A stretch of DNA of 9,082 bases from an uncultured Alphaproteobacteria bacterium (GTDB lineage: Bacteria > Pseudomonadota > Alphaproteobacteria > CAAHEQ01 > UBA3637): positions 1 to 9,082 of the forward strand of contig CALARE010000087.1 in assembly GCA_937888725.1 (NCBI GenBank), given 5' to 3'. This document shows, piece by piece, positions 1 through 6,642 of this stretch (position 1 is the stretch's first letter; each line of letters starts with the position of its first letter). The notes below the pieces were generated by a model. It saw only the letters and a list, made by a program, of their open reading frames with translations. It ran no database searches and had not been told where the DNA came from. The position numbers and the translations under genes are program-made.

Positions 1-110
1 ACACCCATTTTTTACCCCAAAATGGGAAAAATAATTCTGTGACCAACAAACGACCCTTTTTTTTACACACTTAAAATTTAGCCACAGCCCAGCAAATCCA
101 AGCCTTTTAA

Positions 111-126
111 CCGATTCGCGAATCGG
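111..126. repeat. Perfect 16-bp palindrome with two GANTC sites
   Basis: CCGATTCGCGAATCGG is self-complementary over all 16 bases. It contains GATTC (113-117) and GAATC (120-124), both matching GANTC, the site methylated by CcrM in many Alphaproteobacteria. It could be a protein-binding operator or a short hairpin; it lacks a following T-tract, so it is not a terminator. Its role is unknown. Confidence 0.5.
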
Positions 127-211
127 GCAAAATCACACCTTTTTAAAAAATTAACCCATTGATTTTAAAAGAAAAAAATTTTTTCATTTTAACACATTTA
201 TTCTTCCCATT

Positions 212-263
212 TTTTATAAACTCGAGATTACTTTAACCCATCCATCACATCGAGGTTATAAAA
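212..263. repeat. 14-bp imperfect inverted repeat, 24-base loop
   Basis: Bases 212-225 pair with 250-263 at 13 of 14 positions (mismatch 220/255), for example TTATAAACTCGA with TCGAGGTTATAA. Neither strand has a T-run typical of a terminator directly after it. It may be part of a structured RNA or an operator; no gene in this window is obviously served by it. Confidence 0.4.
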
Positions 264-363
264 TGCTCAAACGCCAGTAAGTTAAAATGAGGCTTTTGGC
301 AATATCTAGGGCGATTCACCTCCCTAGAGTACCAATTCCGACTGACACAATAAAAAAATACAA

Positions 364-394
364 AACATCCCTCTTGCAAAAAAAGAGGGATGTT
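364..394 (-). terminator. Rho-independent terminator of the DUF805 gene
   Basis: A perfect 12-bp stem (364-375, AACATCCCTCTT, with 383-394, AAGAGGGATGTT) closes a 7-base loop. On the minus strand the stem is followed by TTTTGTATTTTTTT. It starts 7 bases beyond the DUF805 stop codon, so it ends the transcript that contains that gene. Confidence 0.9.
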
Positions 395-400
395 CATTAT

Positions 401-1270
401 TTAGCTGAGGTAATATTCAAAAAAGATAACAAGTAAGCGTATTAACTCAACAGCTGTAAGCACCAATGCATAAGACAGCAATGTATTTAGTGCAATTGAA
501 ACCTTAGATGGTTTAACAGGCTCATCACCGTACTTGTTCGGACCTTTAGTCCCAGAAATAAGTGAGAGAATAAAATACCCAAAAATACTAAAAATATAAA
601 TAATCGCAAATTGTGGCAAACTTGCAAGTGTGCTTAATATACCAAAAACAAGAATGAATAACAATGCACCCCAAACACCACTTCTTCCAATATCATGGAA
701 TCTACGAACACTAAGCGTGAAAAGTGCGGCAATTAACAATGAAAAAGCTACAATAATGGCATATGATAAATTGGTAGAAAATACACTATAAGGCACTAAA
801 AGAGGGAAAAGCAAAATAGAAACGTTCCAAAAAACTAAAAATTCAGTTCTGCTGGCTCGCCCCTCAAATGAAAACATATTAAGCCATGAGTCAAAATAAA
901 GCTGAAAAATATTTCTTGTCTTTTTGGCAGGTTCAACACTTGTTTGTTGTTCTAACACAGGTGTTGTTTGTGTTTCAACAACTGGGTCATCAAGCACAAC
1001 AGTAACCGTTTTAACAGGGGCTTTTTTTACAGCTTTTGCCCTTGTTGTTGATTTGGTCGTCTTTTTTGCGACTGTTTTTTCAACAGGCGGGATGATTTCT
1101 TTTACCTTTTTTGTGGATTTTGTTGGAGTTTTAGATACTTTTTGTACCGCTACAGATTTTACAGCGACCTTTTTTGTTGTTTTTTTACTTACTGTTTCCG
1201 TCTCTTTTTTTTGTGATTTTTTAACCACTGGCTTAGCCGTTTTCTTTGTTTTAGATTGTGTTTTTTCCAT
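401..1270 (-). CDS. DUF805 membrane protein with a lysine-rich N-terminal tail
   Basis: Inner-membrane protein of unknown function, 289 residues. The C-terminal part is a DUF805 domain, seen from the motif FSFEGRASRTEF (about 134-145), the VRRFHDIGRSG loop (about 188-198) and GTKGPNKYGDEP (about 240-251), with about four hydrophobic segments between and around them and a further one near the C-terminus (about 260-285). The first 115 or so residues are very different: rich in Lys, Thr and Val, with repeated KKT/TKK-like runs resembling histone-H1-like or AlgP-type tails, probably disordered and cytoplasmic. The ATG at 1270 is chosen over a TTG 12 bases upstream because GGAG lies 6 bases before it. 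The gene follows parC on the same strand, has its own promoter candidate and ends at a strong terminator. DUF805 identification is firm; the role of the tail is unknown. Confidence 0.85.
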   Translation of the reverse strand: MEKTQSKTKKTAKPVVKKSQKKETETVSKKTTKKVAVKSVAVQKVSKTPTKSTKKVKEIIPPVEKTVAKKTTKSTTRAKAVKKAPVKTVTVVLDDPVVETQTTPVLEQQTSVEPAKKTRNIFQLYFDSWLNMFSFEGRASRTEFLVFWNVSILLFPLLVPYSVFSTNLSYAIIVAFSLLIAALFTLSVRRFHDIGRSGVWGALLFILVFGILSTLASLPQFAIIYIFSIFGYFILSLISGTKGPNKYGDEPVKPSKVSIALNTLLSYALVLTAVELIRLLVIFFEYYLS

Positions 1271-1304
1271 AGTTTTCTCCAATTTTTGTTATACCACTTA
1301 TTGC

Positions 1305-1333
1305 AATATAAAAGATTTTTTTTGAAAAAACAA
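1305..1333 (-). promoter_or_regulatory. Predicted promoter of the DUF805 gene
   Basis: On the minus strand TTGTTT (1328-1333) and TATATT (1305-1310) are separated by exactly 17 bases. The -10 box matches the sigma-70 consensus at 5 of 6 positions, the -35 box at 3 of 6. Transcription would start near 1298, giving a leader of about 28 bases containing the GGAG ribosome site. The surrounding DNA is A/T-rich, so chance matches are possible. Confidence 0.4.
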
Positions 1334-1383
1334 GAGGTAATTAACAGAATTAAAAATTAAAAAGAAATAATAATTATAATCCG

Positions 1384-3612
1384 TTAATCACCAAATTTAT
1401 TGCTACGAGGGAATCCAACTGGTGGAATTTTCCCAACAGTTGCACGCTTTGTAAGCCAAAGAGAAATATTGCGTTCAACACGAATCCCATTTCCCGATGG
1501 GAATGACAAGCCATCCTCAATATTAAAGAATTTTGCATCACTTAAACGGGCTTCTTGATAACGTTGTAAAATGACACCACTGCCTCTTGTCATCATTGGA
1601 ATTTCATCTGCACAAAATACAATCATCTTTCTGTTTGTACCAATAACGGCAACGTGTGACCCCGTAACAGGTTTACATAAACATGCTTTATCATCATCAG
1701 GAAGATTGAGAATAATTTTTCCCGCTCGTGTTTGAGCAATCACATCATTCGAACTGACAATAAAACCCTTACCTTTTGATGAGGCAACCAATAGCTTTGT
1801 ATCTGGTTGATGAATAAGCATCGTAATCACATCAGCATCTTCTGTAATATCAATTTGCAATCTAAGTGGTTCACCAAAACCTCGACCACCTGCTATAGAA
1901 TTCCCTCTCAACGTATAAAAACGACCATTTGTTGTAAAGAAAATAATGTTATCCGTTGTATAGGTTTGCAAAGTGCATTTAAGTCCATCGCCCTCTTTAA
2001 ATTTTAAATCATCAACAGGCGTGTGACCCTTAAGTGCTCGAATCCAACCTTTTTTAGACAACACAACTGTAATAGGTTCTTTTTCAATCATTGCCTCAAT
2101 TGGAACCTCAACAGCAATAGGAGCTTCTTGCAAAATAGTCCTTCTCGCCCCAAGTGCTGTTTTTTGCCCAAATTTTGTTTTGATTTCTTTGATTTCAAGA
2201 GCTAAACGTTCATCTCGTAATTCTTTTGATTGAATCAATGCTTCAAGCTCAGCCTTTTCCTTCAACAACGATGCATGTTCATCACGAATCTGATTTTCCT
2301 CCAACTTACGCAGAGAACGTAACCGCATGTTTAAAATCGCCTCAGCTTGAACATCTGTCAGATTAAATTCTGCCATCATAACCGCTTTAGGTTCGTCCTC
2401 ATTTCGGATAATCTCAATTACACGATCAAGATTTAAAAAGGCAATTAAAAACCCTTCCAAAATTTCCATGCGATGTATAATCTTATCTAAACGGTACTGC
2501 GAACGACGAATTAAAACTTGATCACGGTGTTTTAAAAATGCCTGTAACACTTCTTTAATATTCATCACTTTAGGTGTGTGATCAGCATCAAGCACATTCA
2601 TATTAAGGTTAAAATTAACCTGCAAATCAGTATTTTTAAACAAATGTTCCATCAATTGCTCTGGTGCAACCGTACGAGATTTTGGTTCAAGAACAATTCG
2701 GACAATGTCTGACGATTCATCTCTGATATCAGCAAGAAGTGGCAATTTCTTTTCAGATAATAATTTTGCAATACGCATAATTAAATCTGACTTTTGAACC
2801 ATATAAGGAATCTCTGTCACAATGATTTGATATTGTCCATGAGAGAGTTCCTCTTTCTCCCATTTGGCACGAACCTTCATCGCACCACGCCCTTCTTTGT
2901 ATGCTTTTATAATATTTGCACGCGGTTCAGCTAAAATTCCACCCGTTGGGAAATCTGGACCTTGGATAAAATCCATCATTTTTTCAACATCTGCATCAGG
3001 ATGTTTAATAAGATACAAAAGGGCATCTGAAATCTCACCAACATTATGTGGCGGAATGTTGGTTGCCATACCAACCGCAATCCCCGAAGCACCATTTGCC
3101 AACAAATTTGGGAAAGCCGCTGGCATAACAGTTGGCTCATCTTCTTCACCATCATAGGTCTTATCAAAATCAACCGCATTATCATCCAACCCATCCATCA
3201 ATGCAACAGCAACCGCTGTTAAACGAGCCTCAGTATAACGCATAGCCGCAGCTTTATCACCATCAATATTGCCAAAATTCCCCTGTCCATCAACAAGAGG
3301 ATATCTCACTGCAAAATCTTGTGCCAAACGAACCATCGCATCATAAACAGATGAATCACCATGGGGGTGATACTTACCAATCACATCACCAACAACACGA
3401 GCACACTTTTTAAACCCAGAAACAGGGTCTAACTTTAATTGACGCATCGCAAATAAAAGACGTCTATGAACTGGTTTTAAACCATCTCGCACATCTGGCA
3501 ATGAACGAGCAACAATGGTGGACAAAGCATAAGCCAAATACCTTTCAGATAAAGCATCTGCAAGTTTGGCTTCTTTGATGTTTTCAGTTAAATCTTGTGT
3601 ATTATCAGTCAT
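1384..3612 (-). CDS. parC: DNA topoisomerase IV subunit A (ParC)
   Basis: Breakage-reunion subunit of topoisomerase IV, which with ParE decatenates daughter chromosomes and relaxes supercoils in the cytoplasm. With the ATG at 3612 it has 742 residues, usual for ParC. Visible motifs: LSERYLAYALSTIVARSLPD then DVRDGLKPVHRR near the N-terminus; the quinolone-determining stretch GKYHPHGDSSVYDAM with Ser87 and Asp91 at the positions of E. coli Ser80 and Glu84; the catalytic tyrosine in AAAMRYTEAR (Tyr126); and NGASGIAVGMATNIPPHN. Strand-like repeats fill the last 250 residues, and the GyrA-box (QRRGGKG type) is absent, which separates it from GyrA. A GTG start at 3672 would add 20 mostly hydrophobic residues (MEENIKRLAFFVFFLYTSRI) not expected in the family; the ATG gives a normal N-terminus but has no Shine-Dalgarno sequence. 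Ser87 is the quinolone-sensitive-type residue. parE is not in this window. Confidence 0.95.
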   Translation of the reverse strand: MTDNTQDLTENIKEAKLADALSERYLAYALSTIVARSLPDVRDGLKPVHRRLLFAMRQLKLDPVSGFKKCARVVGDVIGKYHPHGDSSVYDAMVRLAQDFAVRYPLVDGQGNFGNIDGDKAAAMRYTEARLTAVAVALMDGLDDNAVDFDKTYDGEEDEPTVMPAAFPNLLANGASGIAVGMATNIPPHNVGEISDALLYLIKHPDADVEKMMDFIQGPDFPTGGILAEPRANIIKAYKEGRGAMKVRAKWEKEELSHGQYQIIVTEIPYMVQKSDLIMRIAKLLSEKKLPLLADIRDESSDIVRIVLEPKSRTVAPEQLMEHLFKNTDLQVNFNLNMNVLDADHTPKVMNIKEVLQAFLKHRDQVLIRRSQYRLDKIIHRMEILEGFLIAFLNLDRVIEIIRNEDEPKAVMMAEFNLTDVQAEAILNMRLRSLRKLEENQIRDEHASLLKEKAELEALIQSKELRDERLALEIKEIKTKFGQKTALGARRTILQEAPIAVEVPIEAMIEKEPITVVLSKKGWIRALKGHTPVDDLKFKEGDGLKCTLQTYTTDNIIFFTTNGRFYTLRGNSIAGGRGFGEPLRLQIDITEDADVITMLIHQPDTKLLVASSKGKGFIVSSNDVIAQTRAGKIILNLPDDDKACLCKPVTGSHVAVIGTNRKMIVFCADEIPMMTRGSGVILQRYQEARLSDAKFFNIEDGLSFPSGNGIRVERNISLWLTKRATVGKIPPVGFPRSNKFGD

Positions 3613-3621
3613 AATACGGGA

Positions 3622-3650
3622 AGTATAAAGAAAAAAAACAAAAAAAGCAA
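3622..3650 (-). promoter_or_regulatory. Predicted parC promoter, close to the ATG
   Basis: On the minus strand TTGCTT (3645-3650) and TATACT (3622-3627) are 17 bases apart; the -10 box matches the consensus at 5 of 6 positions, the -35 box at 3 of 6. Only 9 bases separate TATACT from the ATG at 3612, so transcription starting 7 to 10 bases beyond the box would give an mRNA with a leader of 0 to 3 bases. That fits the absence of a ribosome binding site at this ATG. Confidence 0.4.
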
Positions 3651-3783
3651 GCCTTTTTATATTTTCTTCCACCCTTACAAATTAAAGACAATAAAGCAAA
3701 AAATTGAAATAAAAAATGTGTGCTTTATCAACAATATCAGTGTCCAACCCTTTAGACGTCAAACACCGTTATAGATTACTCAA

Positions 3784-4089
3784 TCAAAGAGCCTCATTTT
3801 TATTAACCGTGTTCCTTCCTTGTTTTTTTTGATAATACAAAGTGAGCGTAAAGACAAACATGACAAGAAATAAACTTAGCGAAGCAAGGAATACAACACC
3901 TGCTTCTGGACTTTCCAACAACACATAGGCCAGATAACATATATCAGAAACCATCCAAGTCAACCAACTTGTCAAACTGATATCTTCCGCTGATTTTGTT
4001 TTAATCAGTTTTATTATTTGCGGTATGTATGCAGCAATCTCCAATACCGTAACAATAGATATAAGAACGAATACAATAACAACCTTCAT
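3784..4089 (-). CDS. PQ-loop repeat / SemiSWEET-like membrane protein
   Basis: Small integral membrane protein of 101 residues with one PQ-loop unit: three hydrophobic helices (about 3-21, 41-60 and 65-87) and the PQ motif in AAYIPQIIKLIKTKSAEDIS (about 19-38), followed by the conserved LTSWLTWM-type second helix. SemiSWEETs of this size dimerise to carry sugars across the inner membrane, and other PQ-loop proteins carry other small solutes; the substrate cannot be told from sequence here. The ATG at 4089 has only a weak purine-rich site (AAGAG) upstream. The C-terminus is polar and lysine/asparagine-rich. The gene lies upstream of parC on the same strand with about 170 bases between them and no clear terminator, so they may be separately transcribed. 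Confidence 0.8.
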   Translation of the reverse strand: MKVVIVFVLISIVTVLEIAAYIPQIIKLIKTKSAEDISLTSWLTWMVSDICYLAYVLLESPEAGVVFLASLSLFLVMFVFTLTLYYQKKQGRNTVNKNEAL

Positions 4090-4250
4090 GTCTGGTTCTC
4101 TTATTTTTATATGTTTTTAACAAAGGGATACTATCTTATATTTATTAAGAATACAATAAATATCTTATCAATATCTTACTTAAATACTTCTTTCGATTAT
4201 CATTTATCAATTCAGCGAAAAACTTTTTCAAAACACAAAAAAAATACAAG

Positions 4251-4360
4251 AGCTGGCTGGATTGTAAATTGCTGGCAATTTATCCTCACTTTGTTCGGAC
4301 TGCCTTCGGCATCGTTCGCCCTTGCCTTGCCGAACCAACTGCCCCGTTGGTTCGAACCAC
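4251..4360. repeat. G+C-richer block of nested inverted repeats
   Basis: Within about 110 bases lie TAAATTGC/GCAATTTA (4265-4272 with 4275-4282), a TGCC/GGCA stem around 4299-4311, a 9-bp hairpin CGAACCAAC/GTTGGTTCG (4331-4339 with 4346-4354, loop TGCCCC) and an overlapping 12-bp palindrome TGGTTCGAACCA (4348-4359). Base composition differs from the A/T-rich DNA on both sides. It looks like a dispersed intergenic repeat or the remains of an attachment region rather than coding DNA. Confidence 0.4.
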
Positions 4361-4371
4361 TCTCTAACTTT

Positions 4372-4415
4372 TAATATAAAATCAGGGATAAAAAATTATC
4401 CCTGATTTTATATTA
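4372..4415. terminator. Bidirectional terminator, 20-bp perfect stem
   Basis: TAATATAAAATCAGGGATAA (4372-4391) is perfectly complementary to TTATCCCTGATTTTATATTA (4396-4415) around a 4-base loop. The core CAGGGAT/ATCCCTG is flanked by A-rich then T-rich arms on both strands, the usual shape of a bidirectional intrinsic terminator. On the minus strand it would end transcription of the AIPR gene. It also directly follows the tRNA-like 3' end at 4417-4432, as the terminator of a tRNA gene would. Confidence 0.75.
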
Positions 4416-4416
4416 A

Positions 4417-4432
4417 TGGCTGGAGAGGCCTG
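4417..4432 (-). other. Candidate attachment site: tRNA 3'-end-like sequence
   Basis: Read on the minus strand, CAGGCCTCTCCAGCCA can be divided as a T-stem 3' strand (CAGGC, with the invariant first C), an acceptor 3' strand (CTCTCCA), discriminator G and CCA, the order found at the end of a tRNA. The resemblance stops at the T-loop, where TTCGAA-type sequence is missing. Tyrosine integrases commonly insert at such places and leave a copy of the tRNA 3' end. An A72/G73 end is typical of tRNA-Gln, but this identity is speculative. The site coincides with the change from chromosomal to accessory genes. Confidence 0.35.
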
Positions 4433-4452
4433 GTAATACACGGAGTAAAATA

Positions 4453-6150
4453 TTATTTTTGCACAGCATTTTTTATCAATAATTGTATGTCTTTACTCTT
4501 AAATAAGTTATTTAATGAGAAATTTTCTTTCATTTCTTCACTTCTTTTAGTAATAATTTCTTTTATTATTAAACTGGCTGTTTCAAATAATTCATCCCAA
4601 AGTTTGATATTTACAACTCTATTATGAAGTAAAGCGTTTTTATTTAACAATTTCATACAATATATAAGGGAATACCAAGCATAGTCGATAAATAGTTTAT
4701 CTGAATTACAAAATTCTGATTGTTTTTTTGATAAAAATTGTTCAAACTCAAAACACCTATATAATTTTTCTGACATTTGGTTTGCGTATTCCTCAGGTGT
4801 AAAAACTAAATTAAAATATTTATTAAAAATTGTTCTTTTAGCTGCACGAGCTTTTGCTGGTTCTTCTCCGTAAAACGCTGCATACATTTGAAGTAAATTT
4901 TCATTTGTTATTTGTCCATGTGGATAATCTGTAAGATCTTGTCCCGCTTTTACGATAAGGGCAACTCCTTTTTGAGCAAAAAAATCAACTACAGATTTTT
5001 GAATAGGATTACCAGACATTAAATCAATTACATTAATAGGATTTTGTGAATTTGTAGCCTGTGCAATCTGGTGTATTATACTTTCATTTAATGCATAGTA
5101 AATGCGTACCACGACCTTTGCTTTTTCTAAGGTTTGTTTGTCTATGTGCTTATTTTTAAATGCTTGATATATACATGCTGTTGTTTGTCCACCATTGATT
5201 ATGTTTGGTTCAGTTAATTTGATAATTTGAGTGTCTGTTGCTGTTTTTTGTGAAGGTAATAACGGAGATTTTGATATAATGGATATTCCATTATTATAAA
5301 ACCAGAATAATTCTGGAGTGCTTAAAGCTGTTTCTTTTATTCGTTTATTTATAGAGCTTTTAGGTAATAAGTACCTAACATTGCTTGATAGTAAAGCTTC
5401 TTTACCATATTTATCATAAAACTCTACCAAATTATATAAAGAAGTTTCGGCTATACATCCTGAAATATCTTTTGTATTTTGCATTAAGGAAGTACTTCCT
5501 ACAATTTTTAATTTACTATCTATAGGAACTGTTTTATCTATTCCAAATGTTGCATTAGAAATAAAATTACAAGTAATGCTTGCTTCAACATTTTTGATAC
5601 ATGCTAATTCTGAAAATTTATCTTCTATAGATCCATTAGAAGCAAAATAAATATGACAGTTAATAATAGGAAAATCATTATCTTCTATGATTTGTTTTAA
5701 TCTATTAATGGCTACAGTTAAAAGGTCATTATATTTTTCGAAGTGTTTATTATTAAGTATATTATCTGTTGTTTTTATTGTTTTTTCTATATCTTTTTCA
5801 GAAATAGCACTTTGAGGAGATTCTGGATTATTTTTATATTTAGATTGAATAATTACTAAATCTATGTATTTTTCTCCATTATTCTCATATATTTCAGTAT
5901 CATCAAAATATATTAGGTCTATTCCACTATCTCGTCCACCTTCAGTTAAACATTTTATAGCTTTATCAATTGTAACGGTGTAATATTCCATTAAAACTGC
6001 AACAGAAACAGATAATGATTTTAAGTAGTCATTATCATTTATAATTCTAGGAAAACATTTAACACAATAATCATCTTTTTTTATATATTCACTATTAACA
6101 TCTATTAATCGATTGAATTTAGTCAAATTTTTGTAATTTATGCCAGTCAT
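4453..6150 (-). CDS. AIPR-family abortive infection / phage resistance protein
   Basis: Predicted phage-defence protein of 565 residues, cytoplasmic. The N-terminal region has a restriction-endonuclease-like arrangement: GGRDSGIDLIYFDD (71-84, Asp78 as candidate acidic residue) then IDLVIIQSKYK (96-106) giving a Q-x-K pair (Gln102, Lys104). The AIPR core follows: SSNVRYLLP (255-263), TPELFWFYNNGISII (278-292), NIINGGQTTACIYQA (316-330), KVVVRIYYA (345-353) and ATNSQNPINVIDL (365-377). The C-terminal 150 residues are helical with no known motif. Length is usual for AIPR. AAGGA 7 bases before the ATG supports this start. A promoter with an overlapping dyad lies upstream and a bidirectional terminator downstream, so it appears to be a single-gene unit. 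Low G+C and its place next to the junction suggest acquisition by transfer. The family is clear; the target and trigger are unknown. Confidence 0.85.
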   Translation of the reverse strand: MTGINYKNLTKFNRLIDVNSEYIKKDDYCVKCFPRIINDNDYLKSLSVSVAVLMEYYTVTIDKAIKCLTEGGRDSGIDLIYFDDTEIYENNGEKYIDLVIIQSKYKNNPESPQSAISEKDIEKTIKTTDNILNNKHFEKYNDLLTVAINRLKQIIEDNDFPIINCHIYFASNGSIEDKFSELACIKNVEASITCNFISNATFGIDKTVPIDSKLKIVGSTSLMQNTKDISGCIAETSLYNLVEFYDKYGKEALLSSNVRYLLPKSSINKRIKETALSTPELFWFYNNGISIISKSPLLPSQKTATDTQIIKLTEPNIINGGQTTACIYQAFKNKHIDKQTLEKAKVVVRIYYALNESIIHQIAQATNSQNPINVIDLMSGNPIQKSVVDFFAQKGVALIVKAGQDLTDYPHGQITNENLLQMYAAFYGEEPAKARAAKRTIFNKYFNLVFTPEEYANQMSEKLYRCFEFEQFLSKKQSEFCNSDKLFIDYAWYSLIYCMKLLNKNALLHNRVVNIKLWDELFETASLIIKEIITKRSEEMKENFSLNNLFKSKDIQLLIKNAVQK

Positions 6151-6161
6151 TTGATATCCTT

Positions 6162-6180
6162 TAATCTAGTATATAGATTA
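6162..6180. promoter_or_regulatory. Operator-like dyad over the AIPR transcription start
   Basis: TAATCTA (6162-6168) and TAGATTA (6174-6180) are perfect 7-base inverted arms around a 5-base spacer. The dyad overlaps the -10 box and the predicted start of AIPR transcription, just upstream of the ribosome site, where a repressor would block expression. No dedicated regulator gene is adjacent. Confidence 0.4.
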
Positions 6181-6207
6181 TATACATAAAAAATATATAT
6201 AATGCAA
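6177..6207 (-). promoter_or_regulatory. Predicted AIPR promoter
   Basis: On the minus strand a perfect TATAAT (6177-6182) lies about 27 bases before the ATG. The best -35 candidate is TTGCAT (6202-6207), with a long 19-base spacer. Transcription would begin near 6170. The -10 is convincing, the -35 much less so in such A/T-rich DNA. Confidence 0.4.
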
Positions 6208-6295
6208 GCACAAGCTAAAAAATATCTTTTGGACTCAAGTTAATAAGATTATTCTTCCAATTTATAAAATAATATTTGTGAATAACGTATATTTC

Positions 6296-6619
6296 TCACA
6301 TCTTAACACCTTCAAACTCATTTAAATTCTCTATAACAACGTTAGAGATTTGTTTGTAGTCATTACATTGGATTAGTTTATCAAAAGGAGCTTTTACTTT
6401 ATATTCAAGTACGTTACCATTAAGTTTGTAGTCAGATATTAAGATTTTTAGTAGCTGATTTTTGCGAGTAGGTGAGGCTTTATCAAAAATTTCAGAGATA
6501 TTGCAACTCATAGACATAACTTTGTAGATGTTTTCTTTCATTGTGCTATCTATAGTTTTATACTTTTCTGCAGTTGTTTCTAATTCTTGACGCTGTTTCG
6601 CAATTTGCTCTTGTAATGA
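6296..6619 (-). pseudogene. Remnant of a large serine recombinase (C-terminal part)
   Basis: The frame is open from just after a TAA at 6620-6622 to the TGA at 6296, 107 codons. It starts with a helical, charged stretch SLQEQIAKQRQELETTAEKY, typical of the coiled-coil region of large serine recombinases, and continues into their C-terminal end: SCNISEIFDKASPTRKNQLL, then KILISDYKLNGNVLEYKVKA and PFDKLI, matching the usual pattern of an LLxxLxSNxxLxGxxL segment followed by PFD. The catalytic resolvase domain and the recombinase domain are absent: there is no Ser nucleophile region and nothing upstream continues the protein. The ATG at 6541 could give an 81-residue peptide, but no good ribosome site precedes it. 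It is therefore read as a 5'-truncated relic of an element that once integrated here, not as a working enzyme. An accessory protein using only this domain cannot be excluded. Confidence 0.7.
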
Positions 6620-6642
6620 TTAAAATTTTATATTTGAATATG

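Larger units (their letters stand above)
1..363. other. Gene-free region with several inverted repeats
   Basis: No credible open reading frame is seen on either strand. The stretch holds several dyads: an 8-bp stem (4-11 with 19-26), a perfect 16-bp palindrome CCGATTCGCGAATCGG (111-126), a 14-bp imperfect stem with one mismatch (212-225 with 250-263, 24-base loop), and a two-tier stem (TTGG 296-299 with CCAA 332-335, enclosing CTAGGG 306-311 with CCCTAG 322-327). Runs of A and T separate them. The region lies beyond the terminator of the DUF805 gene, so it may be the flank of a neighbouring gene or a small RNA locus. I do not recognise tmRNA, SRP RNA, RNase P RNA or 6S RNA signatures. Confidence 0.5.
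4090..4452. other. Intergenic region marking the chromosome/island junction
   Basis: No convincing gene lies here. Bases 4090-4245 are A/T-rich upstream DNA of the PQ-loop gene, where I could not settle on one promoter. Bases 4251-4365 form a more G+C-rich block with nested inverted repeats. Bases 4372-4415 are a large terminator-like inverted repeat, followed by a tRNA-3'-end-like segment (4417-4432). An open plus-strand frame crosses the block but has no ribosome site and its peptide resembles no family I know. Confidence 0.6.

Noticed and set aside
4..26. Terminator-like stem CCCATTTT/AAAATGGG
   Set aside because: No T-run follows on either strand and no gene end is visible, so it is left as an inverted repeat only.
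924..1325. Plus-strand open frame of 133 codons opposite the DUF805 gene
   Set aside because: It is the antisense of the lysine/threonine-rich tail, giving an artificial Phe/Val/Thr-rich peptide; the minus-strand gene has a ribosome site, a family match and a terminator.
1807..3194. Several open frames of 60-97 codons overlapping parC (both strands)
   Set aside because: All lie inside parC, have no family resemblance and conflict with an unmistakable full-length gene.
1384..3612. Reading the topoisomerase as GyrA
   Set aside because: No GyrA-box of the QRRGGKG type is present and the length and C-terminal repeats fit ParC.
4346..4370. Possible complete tRNA suggested by GGTTCGAACC
   Set aside because: The bases around this T-loop-like sequence do not form a 5-bp T-stem or an acceptor stem on either strand; it is better explained by the 9-bp hairpin and the palindrome.
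4018..4374. Plus-strand open frame of 118 codons across the intergenic hairpin block
   Set aside because: It begins inside the PQ-loop gene on the other strand, lacks a ribosome site and runs through inverted repeats; the peptide matches no family I know.
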